DNA of 64,000 bases from Haloferax prahovense DSM 18310 (lineage in GTDB: Archaea; Halobacteriota; Halobacteria; Halobacteriales; Haloferacaceae). Positions 52,911 to 62,642 of this stretch are shown in pieces. The position numbers and the translations under genes were made by a program. The stretch's first letter is position 1, and every line of letters starts with the position of its first letter. The DNA lies in the NCBI RefSeq assembly GCF_000336815.1, contig NZ_AOLG01000047.1, positions 178,136-242,135 of the forward strand, written 5' to 3'. The notes below the pieces were generated by a model. The model was not told the DNA's origin, did no database searches, and worked only from the letters and a program-made list of their open reading frames with translations.

Positions 52911-52920
52911 GATAAATAAG
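52911..52920 (-). promoter_or_regulatory. Promoter (TATA element) of the tRNA-Gly pair
   Basis: On the minus strand CTTATTTATC, 51-60 bp upstream of the first tRNA-Gly; leaves a leader of about 25 nt for 5' processing by RNase P. Confidence 0.55.
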
Positions 52921-53088
52921 ACTTGCGAAACGGGGGAGAAATCGGGCGACGGCGCGCCACCTGCTACCACGTGAGATTCGCCTTCGCCGACCTGTCGTCG
53001 ACCGTGTAATTACGTACCACGCGTCATTCGCCAATCGTCCACAAACTGGGTCGTGGGACGCTCTATCACCCCAGAACGGATTCGCTAC

Positions 53089-53096
53089 TCTTTTAG
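53089..53096 (+). promoter_or_regulatory. Promoter of the S10/spc ribosomal protein operon
   Basis: TCTTTTAG in GC-rich surroundings. Transcription should start near 53119-53122, giving about 30 nt of leader before the SPOUT gene, with an AGACGAGG purine-rich segment just ahead of a four-codon upstream ORF. Confidence 0.55.
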
Positions 53097-53138
53097 GTAG
53101 GCCCCCGGTACAAACGCCACAGTCTAGACGAGACGAGG

Positions 53139-53153
53139 ATGAACCCGGCATGA
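53139..53153 (+). other. Four-codon upstream ORF (Met-Asn-Pro-Ala-stop) coupled to the operon's first gene
   Basis: ATG AAC CCG GCA TGA, preceded by a purine-rich GACGAGG. Its TGA overlaps the ATG of the following gene (ATGA). Could be a translational initiation relay or a leader peptide; could also be chance. Confidence 0.4.
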
Positions 53154-53992
53154 AACTCAGCGTACTCGTGCCGTCCTCACTCGTCCGGGAAGCCGAAGAT
53201 CAACGCGAGGCAACTCGCAAACTCGGCTACGTCGCCCGCGCGGCGGCGGTCTTCCGGGCGAACGAACTCGTCGTCTTCCCCGACGAAGACGGCGAGAACA
53301 AGTGGGGCGGCGAGTTCGTCGAAACCGTACTTCGGTACGCCGCGACGCCCCCTTACCTCCGCAAAGAGGTCTGGGGCAAGCGCGACGAACTCCGCTACGC
53401 TGGTATCCTGCCGCCCGTTCTCGTGGCGTCTACGACCGCGGACGACTCTGACGAGTCGCCCGCGTTGCGAGAAGGAATCGTGACCGAGGTCGGACCTGAC
53501 GACCGCGTTCGGGTCAATTGCGGAATGCAACACCCGATCTCCCTGTTCGTCCCTCCCGGGATGGACCTCACAGAGGGAGAGCGCGTCGCTGTCAGGATCT
53601 CTTCGCGAGAACCGGTCCGTGCGCGGATCGTCGACGAGCCCCTCCCGGGCTTCGACGTATCCCGCATGGACCTCACGGAAGCACTCGGCAGGCCAGATGC
53701 GGGCGTGCGAATCGCCACGTCTCGCTATGGCGAACCGCTGTCGGTCCCCACATTGGGTGACTTGACGGCCCGCATCACCGATGTCGGCGGCATGACCGTC
53801 GTCTTCGGGTCGCCGGGCCGTGGGCTTCCGGACATGCTCGGGATGTCTCCCGAGGATGTTGCAGACGTCGAACCTTCCGTTGGTCCGGGGTTCGACCTCT
53901 GGCTCAATACGATTCCGCGACAGGGCAGCGAGGTCGTGCGAACAGAAGAAGCGATGTTCGCCTCCCTCGCCTCCCTGACACTCACGGAGTGA
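53150..53992 (+). CDS. SPOUT-fold putative RNA methyltransferase (C9orf114-like)
   Basis: 280 aa. Archaeal gene regularly found before rpl3. N-terminal SPOUT strand SVLVPSSLVREAEDQREATRKLGYVARAAAVF, an inserted OB-like region (EGIVTEVGPDDRVRVNCGM), and C-terminal knot region (VVFGSPGRGLPDMLG). Likely an rRNA or tRNA methylase using SAM; target unknown. Slightly weaker GC3 bias than the ribosomal genes. The ATG at 53150 overlaps the upstream mini-ORF. Confidence 0.8.
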   Translation: MKLSVLVPSSLVREAEDQREATRKLGYVARAAAVFRANELVVFPDEDGENKWGGEFVETVLRYAATPPYLRKEVWGKRDELRYAGILPPVLVASTTADDSDESPALREGIVTEVGPDDRVRVNCGMQHPISLFVPPGMDLTEGERVAVRISSREPVRARIVDEPLPGFDVSRMDLTEALGRPDAGVRIATSRYGEPLSVPTLGDLTARITDVGGMTVVFGSPGRGLPDMLGMSPEDVADVEPSVGPGFDLWLNTIPRQGSEVVRTEEAMFASLASLTLTE

Positions 53993-53996
53993 ATCC

Positions 53997-55013
53997 ATGC
54001 CACAACCAAGCAGACCACGAAAAGGCTCGATGGGCTTCAGCCCCCGCAAGCGTGTGACCAAAGAGGTCCCGCGTATCAAGTCGTGGCCAAGTGACGACGG
54101 TTCCCCTGCACTGCAGGGATTCGCTGGCTACAAGGCCGGTATGACCCACGTCATGATGGTCAACGACGAGGCCGACTCCCCCCGCGAGGGAATGGAGGAG
54201 TCCGTCCCGGTGACCGTCGTCGAGACGCCGCCGATGCGCGCCGTCGCCCTTCGCGCCTACGAGCAGACGCCGTACGGTATGAAGCCGCAGACCGAGGTCT
54301 GGACGGACGAGTTCCACGACGAACTCGACCGCGTCCTCGACCTGCCGGCAGAGAACACGTTCGACTCGGACGCCGACGCGCTTCGCGAGGCCGTCGAGGC
54401 CGGCGAAGTCGATGACCTCCGCGTCATCACGCACACGGTGCCCGCCGAGCTCGCGAACGTGCCCAAGAAGAAGCCCGACGTGATGGAGACTCGCGTCGGT
54501 GGCGGCTCCATGGTGGAGCGCGCCGACTTCGCCCTCGACCTCGTTGCCGAGGGCGGCGAACACGAGATGTCCGACGTGTTCCGCGCCGGCGAGTACCTCG
54601 ACGCCGCGGGTGTCACGAAGGGTAAGGGTACGCAGGGTCCCGTCAAGCGATGGGGCGTCCAGAAGCGTAAGGGCAAGCACGCCCGCCAGGGCTGGAGACG
54701 CCGTATTGGCAACCTCGGCCCCTGGAACCCGTCCCGTGTCCGCTCTACGGTTCCGCAGCTCGGTCAGACTGGGTACCACCAGCGCACCGAGCTCAACAAG
54801 CGCCTCATCGACCTCGGTGAGGGTGACGAAGCCTCCGTCGAAGGTGGCTTCGTCAACTACGGCGAGGTCGACGGCTCCTACGCGCTCATCAAGGGCTCGC
54901 TGCCGGGCCCCAACAAGCGCCTTCTGCGGTTCCGCCCGGCCATCCGGCCGAACGACCAGCCGCGCCTCGACCCCGAGGTGCGCTACGTCTCTACCGCATC
55001 GAACCAGGGATAA
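53997..55013 (+). CDS. rpl3p: 50S ribosomal protein uL3
   Basis: 338 aa, standard archaeal length. Starts PQPSRPRKGSMGFSPRKR, with the GFAGYKAGMTHVMMV core and the long central loop VKRWGVQKRKGKHARQGWRRRIGNLGPWNPSRV near the peptidyl-transferase centre. Second gene of the operon, four bases after the SPOUT gene's stop codon. Confidence 0.97.
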   Translation: MPQPSRPRKGSMGFSPRKRVTKEVPRIKSWPSDDGSPALQGFAGYKAGMTHVMMVNDEADSPREGMEESVPVTVVETPPMRAVALRAYEQTPYGMKPQTEVWTDEFHDELDRVLDLPAENTFDSDADALREAVEAGEVDDLRVITHTVPAELANVPKKKPDVMETRVGGGSMVERADFALDLVAEGGEHEMSDVFRAGEYLDAAGVTKGKGTQGPVKRWGVQKRKGKHARQGWRRRIGNLGPWNPSRVRSTVPQLGQTGYHQRTELNKRLIDLGEGDEASVEGGFVNYGEVDGSYALIKGSLPGPNKRLLRFRPAIRPNDQPRLDPEVRYVSTASNQG

Positions 55014-55016
55014 TCC

Positions 55017-55763
55017 ATGCAGGCAACTATCCGAGACCTGAACGGCGACGACGCGGGCAGCATCGACCTGCCCGAGGTCTTCGAGACGGCTTACCGTCCC
55101 GACCTCATCAAGCGTGCCGTCATCGCCGCGCAGGCAAACCGAAAACAGCCGTACGGTGCCGACCCCTACGCCGGACTTCGAACCCCGGCAGAGTCCATGG
55201 GCAGCGGCCGTGGGATGTCCCACGACCCACGCCAGAACGGCGTCGCCCGACGCGTCCCGCACGCCGTCTCCGGCCGTCGCGCTCACCCGCCGAAGGCCGA
55301 GAAGGACCAGGGGAAGGAGATCAACACGAAGGAGCGTAAGCTCGCTGTCCGCTCGGCGCTCGCCGCCACGACGGACTCCGAGCTGGTCGCCGAGCGCGGT
55401 CACCGCTTCGACGACGACGTCGAGCTCCCCCTCGTCGTCTCCGACGACTTCGAGGACCTCGTCAAGACGAAGGAGGTCGTCGACCTCCTGCAGTCGCTCG
55501 GCGTCTACGACGACATCGAGCGCTCCGAGGAGAACAAGAAGGTCAAAGGCGGCCAAGGCAAGCTCCGCGGTCGCAAGTACACCCGTCCGAAGTCCATTCT
55601 CTTCGTGACGGCCGAGGAGCCCTCGAAGGCCGCTCGCAACCTCGCCGGCGTCGACGTCGCCACCGCGGCGAACGTCTCCGCCGAGGACCTCGCGCCCGGC
55701 ACCCACGCCGGTCGCCTCACGCTCTTCACCGAGAGCGCGCTCGAGGAGGTCGCAGAACGATGA
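55017..55763 (+). CDS. rpl4p: 50S ribosomal protein uL4
   Basis: 248 aa. Globular domain plus tunnel-lining loop (ADPYAGLRTPAESMGSGRGMSHDPRQNGVARRVPHAVSGRRAHPPK). Stop overlaps the L23 start (ATGA). Confidence 0.97.
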   Translation: MQATIRDLNGDDAGSIDLPEVFETAYRPDLIKRAVIAAQANRKQPYGADPYAGLRTPAESMGSGRGMSHDPRQNGVARRVPHAVSGRRAHPPKAEKDQGKEINTKERKLAVRSALAATTDSELVAERGHRFDDDVELPLVVSDDFEDLVKTKEVVDLLQSLGVYDDIERSEENKKVKGGQGKLRGRKYTRPKSILFVTAEEPSKAARNLAGVDVATAANVSAEDLAPGTHAGRLTLFTESALEEVAER

Positions 55764-56011
55764 GCATCATCGAACACCCGCTGGTCACGGAGAAGGCGAT
55801 GAACCAGATGGACTTCGACAACAAGCTCCAGTTCATCGTCCACATCGACTCGACGAAGTCCGACGTGAAGGACGAAGTCCAGTCGCGCTACGACGTGACC
55901 GTCGAGAAGGTCAACACGCAGGTCACGATGAAAGGCAAGAAGAAAGCAACAGTTCGTCTCTCTGAAGACGACGACGCGCAGGAAGTCGCGTCGCGTATCG
56001 GGGTGTTCTAA
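55760..56011 (+). CDS. rpl23p: 50S ribosomal protein uL23
   Basis: 83 aa. IEHPLVTEKAMNQMDFDNKLQFIV and the C-terminal ARRAY-type VTMKGKKKATVRLSEDDDAQEVASRIG; binds 23S rRNA at the exit tunnel and docks SRP. Two bases separate it from L2. Confidence 0.97.
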   Translation: MSIIEHPLVTEKAMNQMDFDNKLQFIVHIDSTKSDVKDEVQSRYDVTVEKVNTQVTMKGKKKATVRLSEDDDAQEVASRIGVF

Positions 56012-56013
56012 CA

Positions 56014-56739
56014 ATGGGACGCCGAATTCAGGGCCAGCGTCGTGGTCGCGGTACGTCCACCTTCCGGGCGCCGTCGCACCGCTACAAGGCCGAACTGTCG
56101 CACAAGAAGTCCGAGGAGAAAGACACCATCACGGGCACGGTCGTCGGCATCGAGCACGACCCCGCACGCAGCGCGCCCATCGCCCTCGTCGAGTTCGAGG
56201 ACGAACAGCGCATGATTCTCGCGCCCGAGGGTGTCACCGTCGGCGAAGAGCTTCAGATCGGCGTTTCCGCCGAAATCAAGCCCGGCAACACGCTGCCGCT
56301 CGCCGAGATTCCCGAGGGTGTCCCCGTCTGTAACGTCGAGCACCAGCCCGGCGACGGCGGGAAGTTCGCCCGCGCCTCCGGCGTGAGCGCGCAGCTTCTC
56401 TCGCACGACCGCAAGGTCGCCATCGTGAAGCTCCCGTCGGGCGAGGTCAAGCGCCTCAACCCCAACTGCCGAGCCACCATCGGCGTCGTCGCCGGCGGCG
56501 GCCGCACGGAGAAGCCCTTCGTCAAGGCAGGCAAGAAGTACCACAAGATGAAAGCGCGCGGTATCAAGTGGCCGCGCGTGCGTGGTGTTGCTATGAACGC
56601 CGTCGACCACCCGTTCGGTGGCGGTGGCCGGCAGCACCCCGGTCAGCCGAAGTCCGTCTCGCGGAACGCTCCGCCGGGCCGGAAGGTCGGTGACATCGCC
56701 TCCAAACGCACCGGTCGCGGTGGCAAGGGAGGTAAGTAA
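56014..56739 (+). CDS. rpl2p: 50S ribosomal protein uL2
   Basis: 241 aa. [26 protein letters not shown]-terminus; conserved C-terminal [15 protein letters not shown] with the His needed for peptidyl transfer. Basic Gly/Lys tail. Confidence 0.97.
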   Translation: MGRRIQGQRRGRGTSTFRAPSHRYKAELSHKKSEEKDTITGTVVGIEHDPARSAPIALVEFEDEQRMILAPEGVTVGEELQIGVSAEIKPGNTLPLAEIPEGVPVCNVEHQPGDGGKFARASGVSAQLLSHDRKVAIVKLPSGEVKRLNPNCRATIGVVAGGGRTEKPFVKAGKKYHKMKARGIKWPRVRGVAMNAVDHPFGGGGRQHPGQPKSVSRNAPPGRKVGDIASKRTGRGGKGGK

Positions 56740-56741
56740 CC

Positions 56742-57164
56742 ATGAGTACGCAATACCGCACCGGCCGCGAAGGTGAGTTCACCTACCGCGGCTACACGCT
56801 CGACGAGCTGCAGGACATGGAGCTCGACGAGGTCACGGAACTGCTCCCCGCTCGTCAGCGGCGAACCATCACCCGAGGCCTGTCGGCCGAGCACGAGAAA
56901 CTGCTCGCGAAGGCTCAGGACAAGACGGAAGAGGAGACGGCTAACACGCCGATTCGAACGCACCTGCGTGACATGCCGATTCTCCCCGAATTCGTCGGTC
57001 TCACCTTCGCCGTCTACACCGGCCAGGAGTTCGAACGCACCCAGATTCAGCCCGAGATGATCGGTCACTACCTGGGCGAGTTCCAGCTGACCCGTAGCTC
57101 GGTCGAGCACGGTCAGGCCGGTATCGGCGCGACCCGGTCTTCGAAGTTCGTGCCCCTCAAGTAA
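56742..57164 (+). CDS. rps19p: 30S ribosomal protein uS19
   Basis: 140 aa. Contains the S19 core [41 protein letters not shown]. The N-terminal extension is acidic and archaeal. Two bases after L2. Confidence 0.97.
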   Translation: MSTQYRTGREGEFTYRGYTLDELQDMELDEVTELLPARQRRTITRGLSAEHEKLLAKAQDKTEEETANTPIRTHLRDMPILPEFVGLTFAVYTGQEFERTQIQPEMIGHYLGEFQLTRSSVEHGQAGIGATRSSKFVPLK

Positions 57165-57167
57165 ACC

Positions 57168-57629
57168 ATGGGAATCAACTACAGCGTCGAGGCCGACCCG
57201 GACACCACGGCCAAGGGGATGCTCCGGGACCGGCCCATCAGCATCAAGCACAGCAAGGCCATCTCCCGAGCCATCAAGGGGATGCCCGTCGCCGACGCAG
57301 AGGAGTACCTCGAAGCCGTCATCGACGGCGAGCGGTCGGTTCCGTTCAAGCAGCACAACTCCGGTGTCGGTCACCGAAGCGACATCGACGGCTGGGACGC
57401 GGGACGGTACCCCGAGAAGGCGTCCAAGGCGTTCCTCGAACTCCTCGAAAACGTTCGCAACAACGCGACCGAACAAGGGTTCGACGGACCGGCCATGGAG
57501 ATCAAGCACGTCGCCGCCCACAAGGTCGGCGAACGTCAGGGTCGCAAGCCCCGCGCCTTCGGTCGGGCGGACCCGTGGAACACCCCAATCTGTGACGTCG
57601 AACTCATCATCGAAGAGGTCGAGGAATAA
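57168..57629 (+). CDS. rpl22p: 50S ribosomal protein uL22
   Basis: 153 aa. Tunnel-loop region [42 protein letters not shown]. Start ATG 57168 three bases after S19; the stop overlaps the S3 start by one base (TAATG). Confidence 0.97.
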   Translation: MGINYSVEADPDTTAKGMLRDRPISIKHSKAISRAIKGMPVADAEEYLEAVIDGERSVPFKQHNSGVGHRSDIDGWDAGRYPEKASKAFLELLENVRNNATEQGFDGPAMEIKHVAAHKVGERQGRKPRAFGRADPWNTPICDVELIIEEVEE

Positions 57630-58540
57630 TGGCTGACGAACACCAATTCATCGAGAACGGACTGCAGCGGTCCCAGATCGACGAGTTCTTCGCAGAAGAG
57701 CTCGGCCGAGCGGGCTACGGCGGCATGGACGTCGCCAAGACGCCGATGGGCACCCAGATCGTGCTCAAGGCCGAAAAGCCCGGGATGGTCATCGGGAAAG
57801 GCGGGAAGAACATCCGTAAGGTCACCCGCGAACTCGAAGAGCGATTCAACCTCGACGACCCCCAGATCGACGTGCAGGAAGTCGACGAGCCGGACCTCAA
57901 CGCCCGGATCGTCGCCGACCGCCTCGCCAACGCGCTCGAGCGCGGCTGGTACTTCCGTAAGGCGGGCCACACGACCATCGACCGCATCATGGACGCCGGC
58001 GCCCTCGGTGCCGAAATCGTCCTCTCCGGTAAGGTCACGGGCGCTCGCTCCCGCGTTGAGAAGTTCAACCGCGGCTACATCAAGCACAACGGCGAGCCCG
58101 CACAGGAGATCGTCGACGAGGGCCAGGGCGTCGCAGTCATGAAGCTCGGCACCATCGGCGTGACGGTCAAGATCATCCCGCCGGGTGCGAAGCTCCCCGA
58201 CGACTTCGAAGTCGAGGAAGACGCGAACCCCGAAGCGGTCGAACAGATCGAAGAGACCGAGAGCGTCGAGGACCTCCTCGAAGAGGAGCCGGAGGAGGTT
58301 CCGGACGTCTCCGAGGAGGCCGACGCCGAGACGGACGCAGTCGACGAAGACGTCGTCGAGGAAGCGGCCGTCGAAGCGGTCGAAGAAGAAGTCGTCGACG
58401 AAGCCGACGACGAGGACGACGAAGCGGTCGAGGAAGTCGTCGACGACGACGAAGAACTCGACGAAGACGTCGCCGAAGAGGCGGCCGACCTCGTCGCGGA
58501 GATGGAAGACGACGACGAAGAAGAAACGGAGGAAGAATAA
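57629..58540 (+). CDS. rps3p: 30S ribosomal protein uS3 with long acidic tail
   Basis: 303 aa. KH domain ([21 protein letters not shown]) and S3 C domain ([37 protein letters not shown]) occupy about residues 1-190. The last ~112 residues are almost only Asp, Glu, Val and Ala ([15 protein letters not shown]...), a halophilic extension absent from bacterial S3. Stop directly followed by the L29 ATG. Confidence 0.97.
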   Translation: MADEHQFIENGLQRSQIDEFFAEELGRAGYGGMDVAKTPMGTQIVLKAEKPGMVIGKGGKNIRKVTRELEERFNLDDPQIDVQEVDEPDLNARIVADRLANALERGWYFRKAGHTTIDRIMDAGALGAEIVLSGKVTGARSRVEKFNRGYIKHNGEPAQEIVDEGQGVAVMKLGTIGVTVKIIPPGAKLPDDFEVEEDANPEAVEQIEETESVEDLLEEEPEEVPDVSEEADAETDAVDEDVVEEAAVEAVEEEVVDEADDEDDEAVEEVVDDDEELDEDVAEEAADLVAEMEDDDEEETEEE

Positions 58541-58753
58541 ATGGCGATCCTCTACACCGAAGAGATTCGCGACATGACGCCCGCAGAGCGCACCGCCGAG
58601 CTCGAAGAGCTCGAGACGGAGCTGCTCAACGCGAAGGCCGTGCAGGCCGCGGGAGGCGCGCCGGAGAACCCCGGCCGCGTCTCTGAACTGAAGAAGACCA
58701 TCGCCCGAATCAAGACGATTCAGGGCGAAGAAGGCGACCTCGACGAAGAATAA
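58541..58753 (+). CDS. rpl29p: 50S ribosomal protein uL29
   Basis: 70 aa, two-helix protein: [43 protein letters not shown]. One base before rnp1. Confidence 0.96.
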   Translation: MAILYTEEIRDMTPAERTAELEELETELLNAKAVQAAGGAPENPGRVSELKKTIARIKTIQGEEGDLDEE

Positions 58754-58754
58754 A

Positions 58755-59186
58755 ATGCCACTTACACCCGAGACCCTCACGCGACACGAGCTCAACGGCC
58801 TCCACGTGGAGGTCGTCGACGCGGCGAACCCCGACCTCGTCGGGATAGCCGGTCGCATCGTCGTCGAGACGATGCACACGCTCATGGTCGACGACGGGTC
58901 CCGGGTGCGGCAGGTGCCGAAACGAGGGGCGACCTTCGAATTCGAGATTCCGCGTACAGATGAAGCCGCCGGCGCCGCGAAGGCGTCGGGGACCGCGTCC
59001 AAACTTCGGTCGGATACTACTGGCGGATTTGATGCCAGTCAGTCTGATCGGCTCGCCGACTCATCATCGGCAGCTTCCCCTTCAGGGAATTGCGAGGGCG
59101 CGGCCTACGTTACGGTGGATGGCGCACAACTGCTCTCACGACCCGCCCTGCGCACCGAAACTACAGGTGACTCGAAATGGCGATAG
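58755..59186 (+). CDS. rnp1: RNase P protein component 1 (Rpp29/POP4) with internal insert
   Basis: 143 aa; typical Rpp29 is about 95-100 aa. Sm-like beta barrel begins [23 protein letters not shown]...[13 protein letters not shown] and finishes [20 protein letters not shown]. Between them sit about 47 extra residues (TDEAAGAAK ... SGNCEG), Ser-rich, with unusual codon use and DNA hairpins. RNase P matures tRNA 5' ends. Start ATG 58755; the end overlaps S17 by ten bases, an arrangement common in haloarchaea. Confidence 0.93.
   Translation: MPLTPETLTRHELNGLHVEVVDAANPDLVGIAGRIVVETMHTLMVDDGSRVRQVPKRGATFEFEIPRTDEAAGAAKASGTASKLRSDTTGGFDASQSDRLADSSSAASPSGNCEGAAYVTVDGAQLLSRPALRTETTGDSKWR
59019..59089. 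repeat. Three short hairpins inside the Rpp29 insert
   Basis: ACTGGC-N9-GCCAGT (59019-59039), TCGGC-TC-GCCGA (59048-59059) and TTCCC-N5-GGGAA (59075-59089). They lie in a part of rnp1 whose codons (59010-59099) use A or T at about half of third positions, against a strongly GC3-rich background. Confidence 0.75.
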
Positions 59187-59521
59187 GACTTGACGTTCCA
59201 ATGCCTCCGGAACCTGACGATTCCGAGGCTTACGACTACGAAAAATGTCCGTTCTACGGCTCGCTCTCCGTCCGGGGTCAGACCCTGGAGGGGACAGTCG
59301 TCTCGACGGACATGGCAAAGACCGTCATCGTCGAGCGGGAGTACGACGTATTCGTTCCGAAGTACGACCGCTACATGAAGCGACGTTCCCGCATCCCGGC
59401 ACACGTGCCGGGCGTGCTCGACGACGTCGCTGTCGGTGACGAAGTAACGATTGCGGAGACCCGACCTCTCTCGAAGACGAAATCCCACGTCGTCGTCGAG
59501 ATTATCGGAGGTGACGAGTGA
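59177..59521 (+). CDS. rps17p: 30S ribosomal protein uS17
   Basis: 114 aa. OB fold: [43 protein letters not shown]...[24 protein letters not shown]. Overlaps rnp1 by ten bases; stop overlaps L14 start by one base (TGATG). Confidence 0.97.
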   Translation: MAIGLDVPMPPEPDDSEAYDYEKCPFYGSLSVRGQTLEGTVVSTDMAKTVIVEREYDVFVPKYDRYMKRRSRIPAHVPGVLDDVAVGDEVTIAETRPLSKTKSHVVVEIIGGDE

Positions 59522-59919
59522 TGGAAGCGCTCAAAGCGGACATCACCAAGGGTGTCGCCCGTGGCTCGCTGGTCACGTGCGCCGACAACACCGGCGCTCG
59601 TGAACTGAAGATTATCAGCGTCGCGGGTTACTCCGGCACGAAGAACCGCCACCCCAAGGCAGGCATCGGGAACAAGGTGACCGTCTCGGTCACCAAAGGT
59701 ACCCCCGAGATGCGCCGCCAGGTGCTCGAAGCGGTCATCGTCCGCCAGCGGAAATCCATCCGCCGGCCCGATGGCACGCGTGTGAAGTTCGAGGACAACG
59801 CCGCCGTCATCATCGACGAGATGGAAGAGCCTCGCGGGACCGAAATCAAGGGTCCCGTCGCACGCGAAGTCGCCGAGCGCTTCGGGAGTATCGCATCGAC
59901 GGCTACGATGATTGTATAG
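59521..59919 (+). CDS. rpl14p: 50S ribosomal protein uL14
   Basis: 132 aa. [27 protein letters not shown] and the C-terminal VFGPVAR-like [22 protein letters not shown]. Start ATG 59521. Confidence 0.97.
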   Translation: MEALKADITKGVARGSLVTCADNTGARELKIISVAGYSGTKNRHPKAGIGNKVTVSVTKGTPEMRRQVLEAVIVRQRKSIRRPDGTRVKFEDNAAVIIDEMEEPRGTEIKGPVAREVAERFGSIASTATMIV

Positions 59920-59920
59920 T

Positions 59921-60277
59921 ATGACTCGACAACCGCGCAAACAGCGAACCCAGATTCGCGACGCGCCGCTCCACGAGCGGCAAAAGCAGGTCCGCGCACC
60001 GCTGTCGGACGACCTCAGCGAGGAGTACGGCAGCCGTAACGTCCGCGTCAACGCGGGCGACACGGTCGAGGTGCTCCGCGGCGACTTCGCCGGCGAAGAA
60101 AGCGAAGTCACCGAGGTCGACCTCACCGACGCCGTCATCTACGTCGACGGCGTCACCGTTGAGAAAGCCGACGGCGAGGAGGTCCCACGCCCCCTTCAGG
60201 CCAGTAACGTCCGCGTGACGGAACTGGACCTCGAAGACGACGTGCGCGAGGCCCGACTCAAGGAGGATAACGAATGA
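59921..60277 (+). CDS. rpl24p: 50S ribosomal protein uL24
   Basis: 118 aa. [53 protein letters not shown] (KOW domain). Stop overlaps S4e start (ATGA). Confidence 0.97.
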   Translation: MTRQPRKQRTQIRDAPLHERQKQVRAPLSDDLSEEYGSRNVRVNAGDTVEVLRGDFAGEESEVTEVDLTDAVIYVDGVTVEKADGEEVPRPLQASNVRVTELDLEDDVREARLKEDNE

Positions 60278-61017
60278 CTCGACACCAGAAGCGACTGTCC
60301 GTACCGAAGTCCTGGCCGGTCGAGCGCAAGACAGGCACGTTCACGGTCAAGGCCGGAGCGGGTCCGCACGGCGAAGAGGGGGTTCCCCTCCTCATCGTCC
60401 TGCGCGACGTGCTCGGCTACGTGGACTCGAAAAAGGAGGCCCAGTACGCCCTCAACCACCAGAGCATTCTGGTCAACGGCGACGTGGCCTCCGACGTCCG
60501 CCGTCCTATCGGGATGTTCGACATCCTGGCGTTCGTCCAGCGAGAGGAGTACTACCGCGTCTTCCCCGACGAGGGAGGCCGCCTGGCGCTGACCCCCATC
60601 GACGCCGACTCGGCATCCAGCCGTCTCGGTAAGATCGTGAACAAGACGCAGGTCGGCGGTGGCGACTTCCAGCTGACGCTCCACGACGGGGCGACCCTCA
60701 TCGTCGAGGACGCCTCGGAGTACAGCGGCAAGGACTCCATCGTCGTCGACAACGAGACGAAGGACGTCGTCGCGCACTTCCCCTACGAAGAAGGCGCGCT
60801 CGTCACGGCCGTCAACGGGCGGCACTCCGGCGAGATCGGCGAAATCACCGAGATTATCGTCACGCCCGGAAGCGGAAACAACTCCGTTGTCGTCGAGACC
60901 GAAGACGGCGAGTTCGAGACGGTCGAACAGTACGTCGTCGTCATCGACGAGAACTTCACGGGTTCGGACGACGAGTCCGAAGCACGTCAGGCTACTGACG
61001 GCGGTGATGACGAATGA
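60274..61017 (+). CDS. rps4e: 30S ribosomal protein eS4
   Basis: 247 aa. [20 protein letters not shown]-like N-terminus, S4 domain [27 protein letters not shown] and KOW region RHSGEIGEI. Stop overlaps L5 start (ATGA). Confidence 0.97.
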   Translation: MTRHQKRLSVPKSWPVERKTGTFTVKAGAGPHGEEGVPLLIVLRDVLGYVDSKKEAQYALNHQSILVNGDVASDVRRPIGMFDILAFVQREEYYRVFPDEGGRLALTPIDADSASSRLGKIVNKTQVGGGDFQLTLHDGATLIVEDASEYSGKDSIVVDNETKDVVAHFPYEEGALVTAVNGRHSGEIGEITEIIVTPGSGNNSVVVETEDGEFETVEQYVVVIDENFTGSDDESEARQATDGGDDE

Positions 61018-61532
61018 GCGAGGCTGACTTCCACGCGATGCGCGACCCGCGCATCGAGAAGGTCGTCGTCCACATGGGCGTCGGCGAAGGTGGTCGCGAA
61101 CTCGCGAAGGCCGAGGACATCCTCGAGGAGATCACCGGTCAGGAGAGCGTTCGCACGATCTCCGGCCGCGCCTCGCAGGACTTCGGCGTCCGCCGCGGCG
61201 AACCCGTCGGCGCGAAGGTCACCCTCCGTGGTGACACCGCCGTCGAGTTCCTCGAAACCGCACTCCCCATCGCGGACCTCTCCGTCTCGTCGTTCGACCA
61301 GACGGGCAACTTCGGCTTCGGCGTCGAAGAGCACACGGAGTTCCCGAGCCAGGAGTACGACCCGCAGATCGGTATCTACGGGCTGGACGTGACGGTCAAC
61401 CTCGTCCGCCCCGGCTACCGAGTGAAAAAGCGCGACAAGCGTTCCCGTCAGATTCCGTCGTCCCACCGGATGACCGTCGAGGACGCCGTCGCGTTCATCG
61501 AGTCCACGTTCGACGTGGAGGTTGAAGAATGA
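61014..61532 (+). CDS. rpl5p: 50S ribosomal protein uL5
   Basis: 172 aa. [29 protein letters not shown] and [29 protein letters not shown]; binds 5S rRNA. Stop overlaps S14 start (ATGA). Confidence 0.97.
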   Translation: MSEADFHAMRDPRIEKVVVHMGVGEGGRELAKAEDILEEITGQESVRTISGRASQDFGVRRGEPVGAKVTLRGDTAVEFLETALPIADLSVSSFDQTGNFGFGVEEHTEFPSQEYDPQIGIYGLDVTVNLVRPGYRVKKRDKRSRQIPSSHRMTVEDAVAFIESTFDVEVEE

Positions 61533-61705
61533 GCGATAGCGAAACAGAACAGACGGGCGAGCACGCATCCCGCCGCACCGGCCAGGAGAACGAGTGCCGG
61601 CGCTGCGGTCGAAAGCAGGGACTTGTCAGCAAGTACGACATCAACCTGTGCCGCCAGTGCTTCCGAGAGATCGCCCGCGAGATGGGATTCAAGAAGTACC
61701 GATAA
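61529..61705 (+). CDS. rps14p: 30S ribosomal protein uS14 (zinc-binding form)
   Basis: 58 aa, easy to miss because short. Zinc motif [22 protein letters not shown] (two CxxC), then [14 protein letters not shown], the universal S14 C-terminus. The N-terminus ([20 protein letters not shown]) is an archaeal extension. Three bases before S8. Confidence 0.97.
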   Translation: MSDSETEQTGEHASRRTGQENECRRCGRKQGLVSKYDINLCRQCFREIAREMGFKKYR

Positions 61706-61708
61706 GCA

Positions 61709-62101
61709 ATGGCTGACAACGACCCACTCAGTAGCGCTCTCTCCGGTGTGGACAACGCCGAGAGCGTCGGACATCTGTCCCACGAGATCCAGCCCGCCTC
61801 CAACATCATCGGCTCCGTCCTCGAGGTCTTCTACGACCGCGGGTACATCGACGGCTTCGAGTTCGTCGACGACGGCAAGGCCGGTCTGTTCGAGGTCGAA
61901 CTGAAAGGCGCAATCAACGATTGTGGCGTCGTCAAGCCCCGGTATTCCGCCGGAGCCGACGACTTCGAGAAATGGGAGAAGCGATTCCTCCCCGCCCGTG
62001 ACTACGGCGCGCTCATCGTCACGACGAGCCACGGCGTCATGAGCCATTACGAGGCCCGCGAGAAGGGCATCGGTGGCCAGATCATCGCCTACGTCTACTA
62101 G
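61709..62101 (+). CDS. rps8p: 30S ribosomal protein uS8
   Basis: 130 aa. [51 protein letters not shown] and the C-terminal [29 protein letters not shown]. Confidence 0.97.
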   Translation: MADNDPLSSALSGVDNAESVGHLSHEIQPASNIIGSVLEVFYDRGYIDGFEFVDDGKAGLFEVELKGAINDCGVVKPRYSAGADDFEKWEKRFLPARDYGALIVTTSHGVMSHYEAREKGIGGQIIAYVY

Positions 62102-62105
62102 AACA

Positions 62106-62642
62106 ATGAGCCGAATAGAAATCGAAACCCCAGACGAGGTATCCGCCGAGGTCAAAAACCTCGAGCTCACCATCGAGGGCCCCAACGGAAGCGTCACCAA
62201 GCGCCTCTGGTACCCGAACGTCTCGGTCTCCGCCGAAGACGACGCTATCGTCATCGAGAGCGACGTCGAGAACGCGAAGACCAACGCGACCATCGGTACC
62301 TTCGAGAGCCACGTGAACAACATGCTTCACGGCGCGACCGAGGGGTGGGAGTACAAGATGGAAGTCCACTACGCTCACTTCCCGATGCAGGTTAGCGTCG
62401 AAGGCAGCGACGTGGTCATCAAGAACTTCCTCGGCGAGAAGTCCCCGCGACGAGCGCAGATTCGCGGCGACACGGACGTACAGGTCGACGGCGAAGAACT
62501 CACCCTGACGGGCTCCAACAAGGAGGACGTCGGGCAGACCGCCGCCGACATCGAACAACTCACCCGCGTCAAGGACAAGGACACTCGCGTGTTCACCGAC
62601 GGCGTGTACATCATCCAGAAACCGCAGACTGGTGATGCCTAA
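62106..62642 (+). CDS. rpl6p: 50S ribosomal protein uL6
   Basis: 178 aa. Two L6 domains: [32 protein letters not shown] and [31 protein letters not shown]. Stop overlaps the L32e start by one base (TAATG). Confidence 0.97.
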   Translation: MSRIEIETPDEVSAEVKNLELTIEGPNGSVTKRLWYPNVSVSAEDDAIVIESDVENAKTNATIGTFESHVNNMLHGATEGWEYKMEVHYAHFPMQVSVEGSDVVIKNFLGEKSPRRAQIRGDTDVQVDGEELTLTGSNKEDVGQTAADIEQLTRVKDKDTRVFTDGVYIIQKPQTGDA

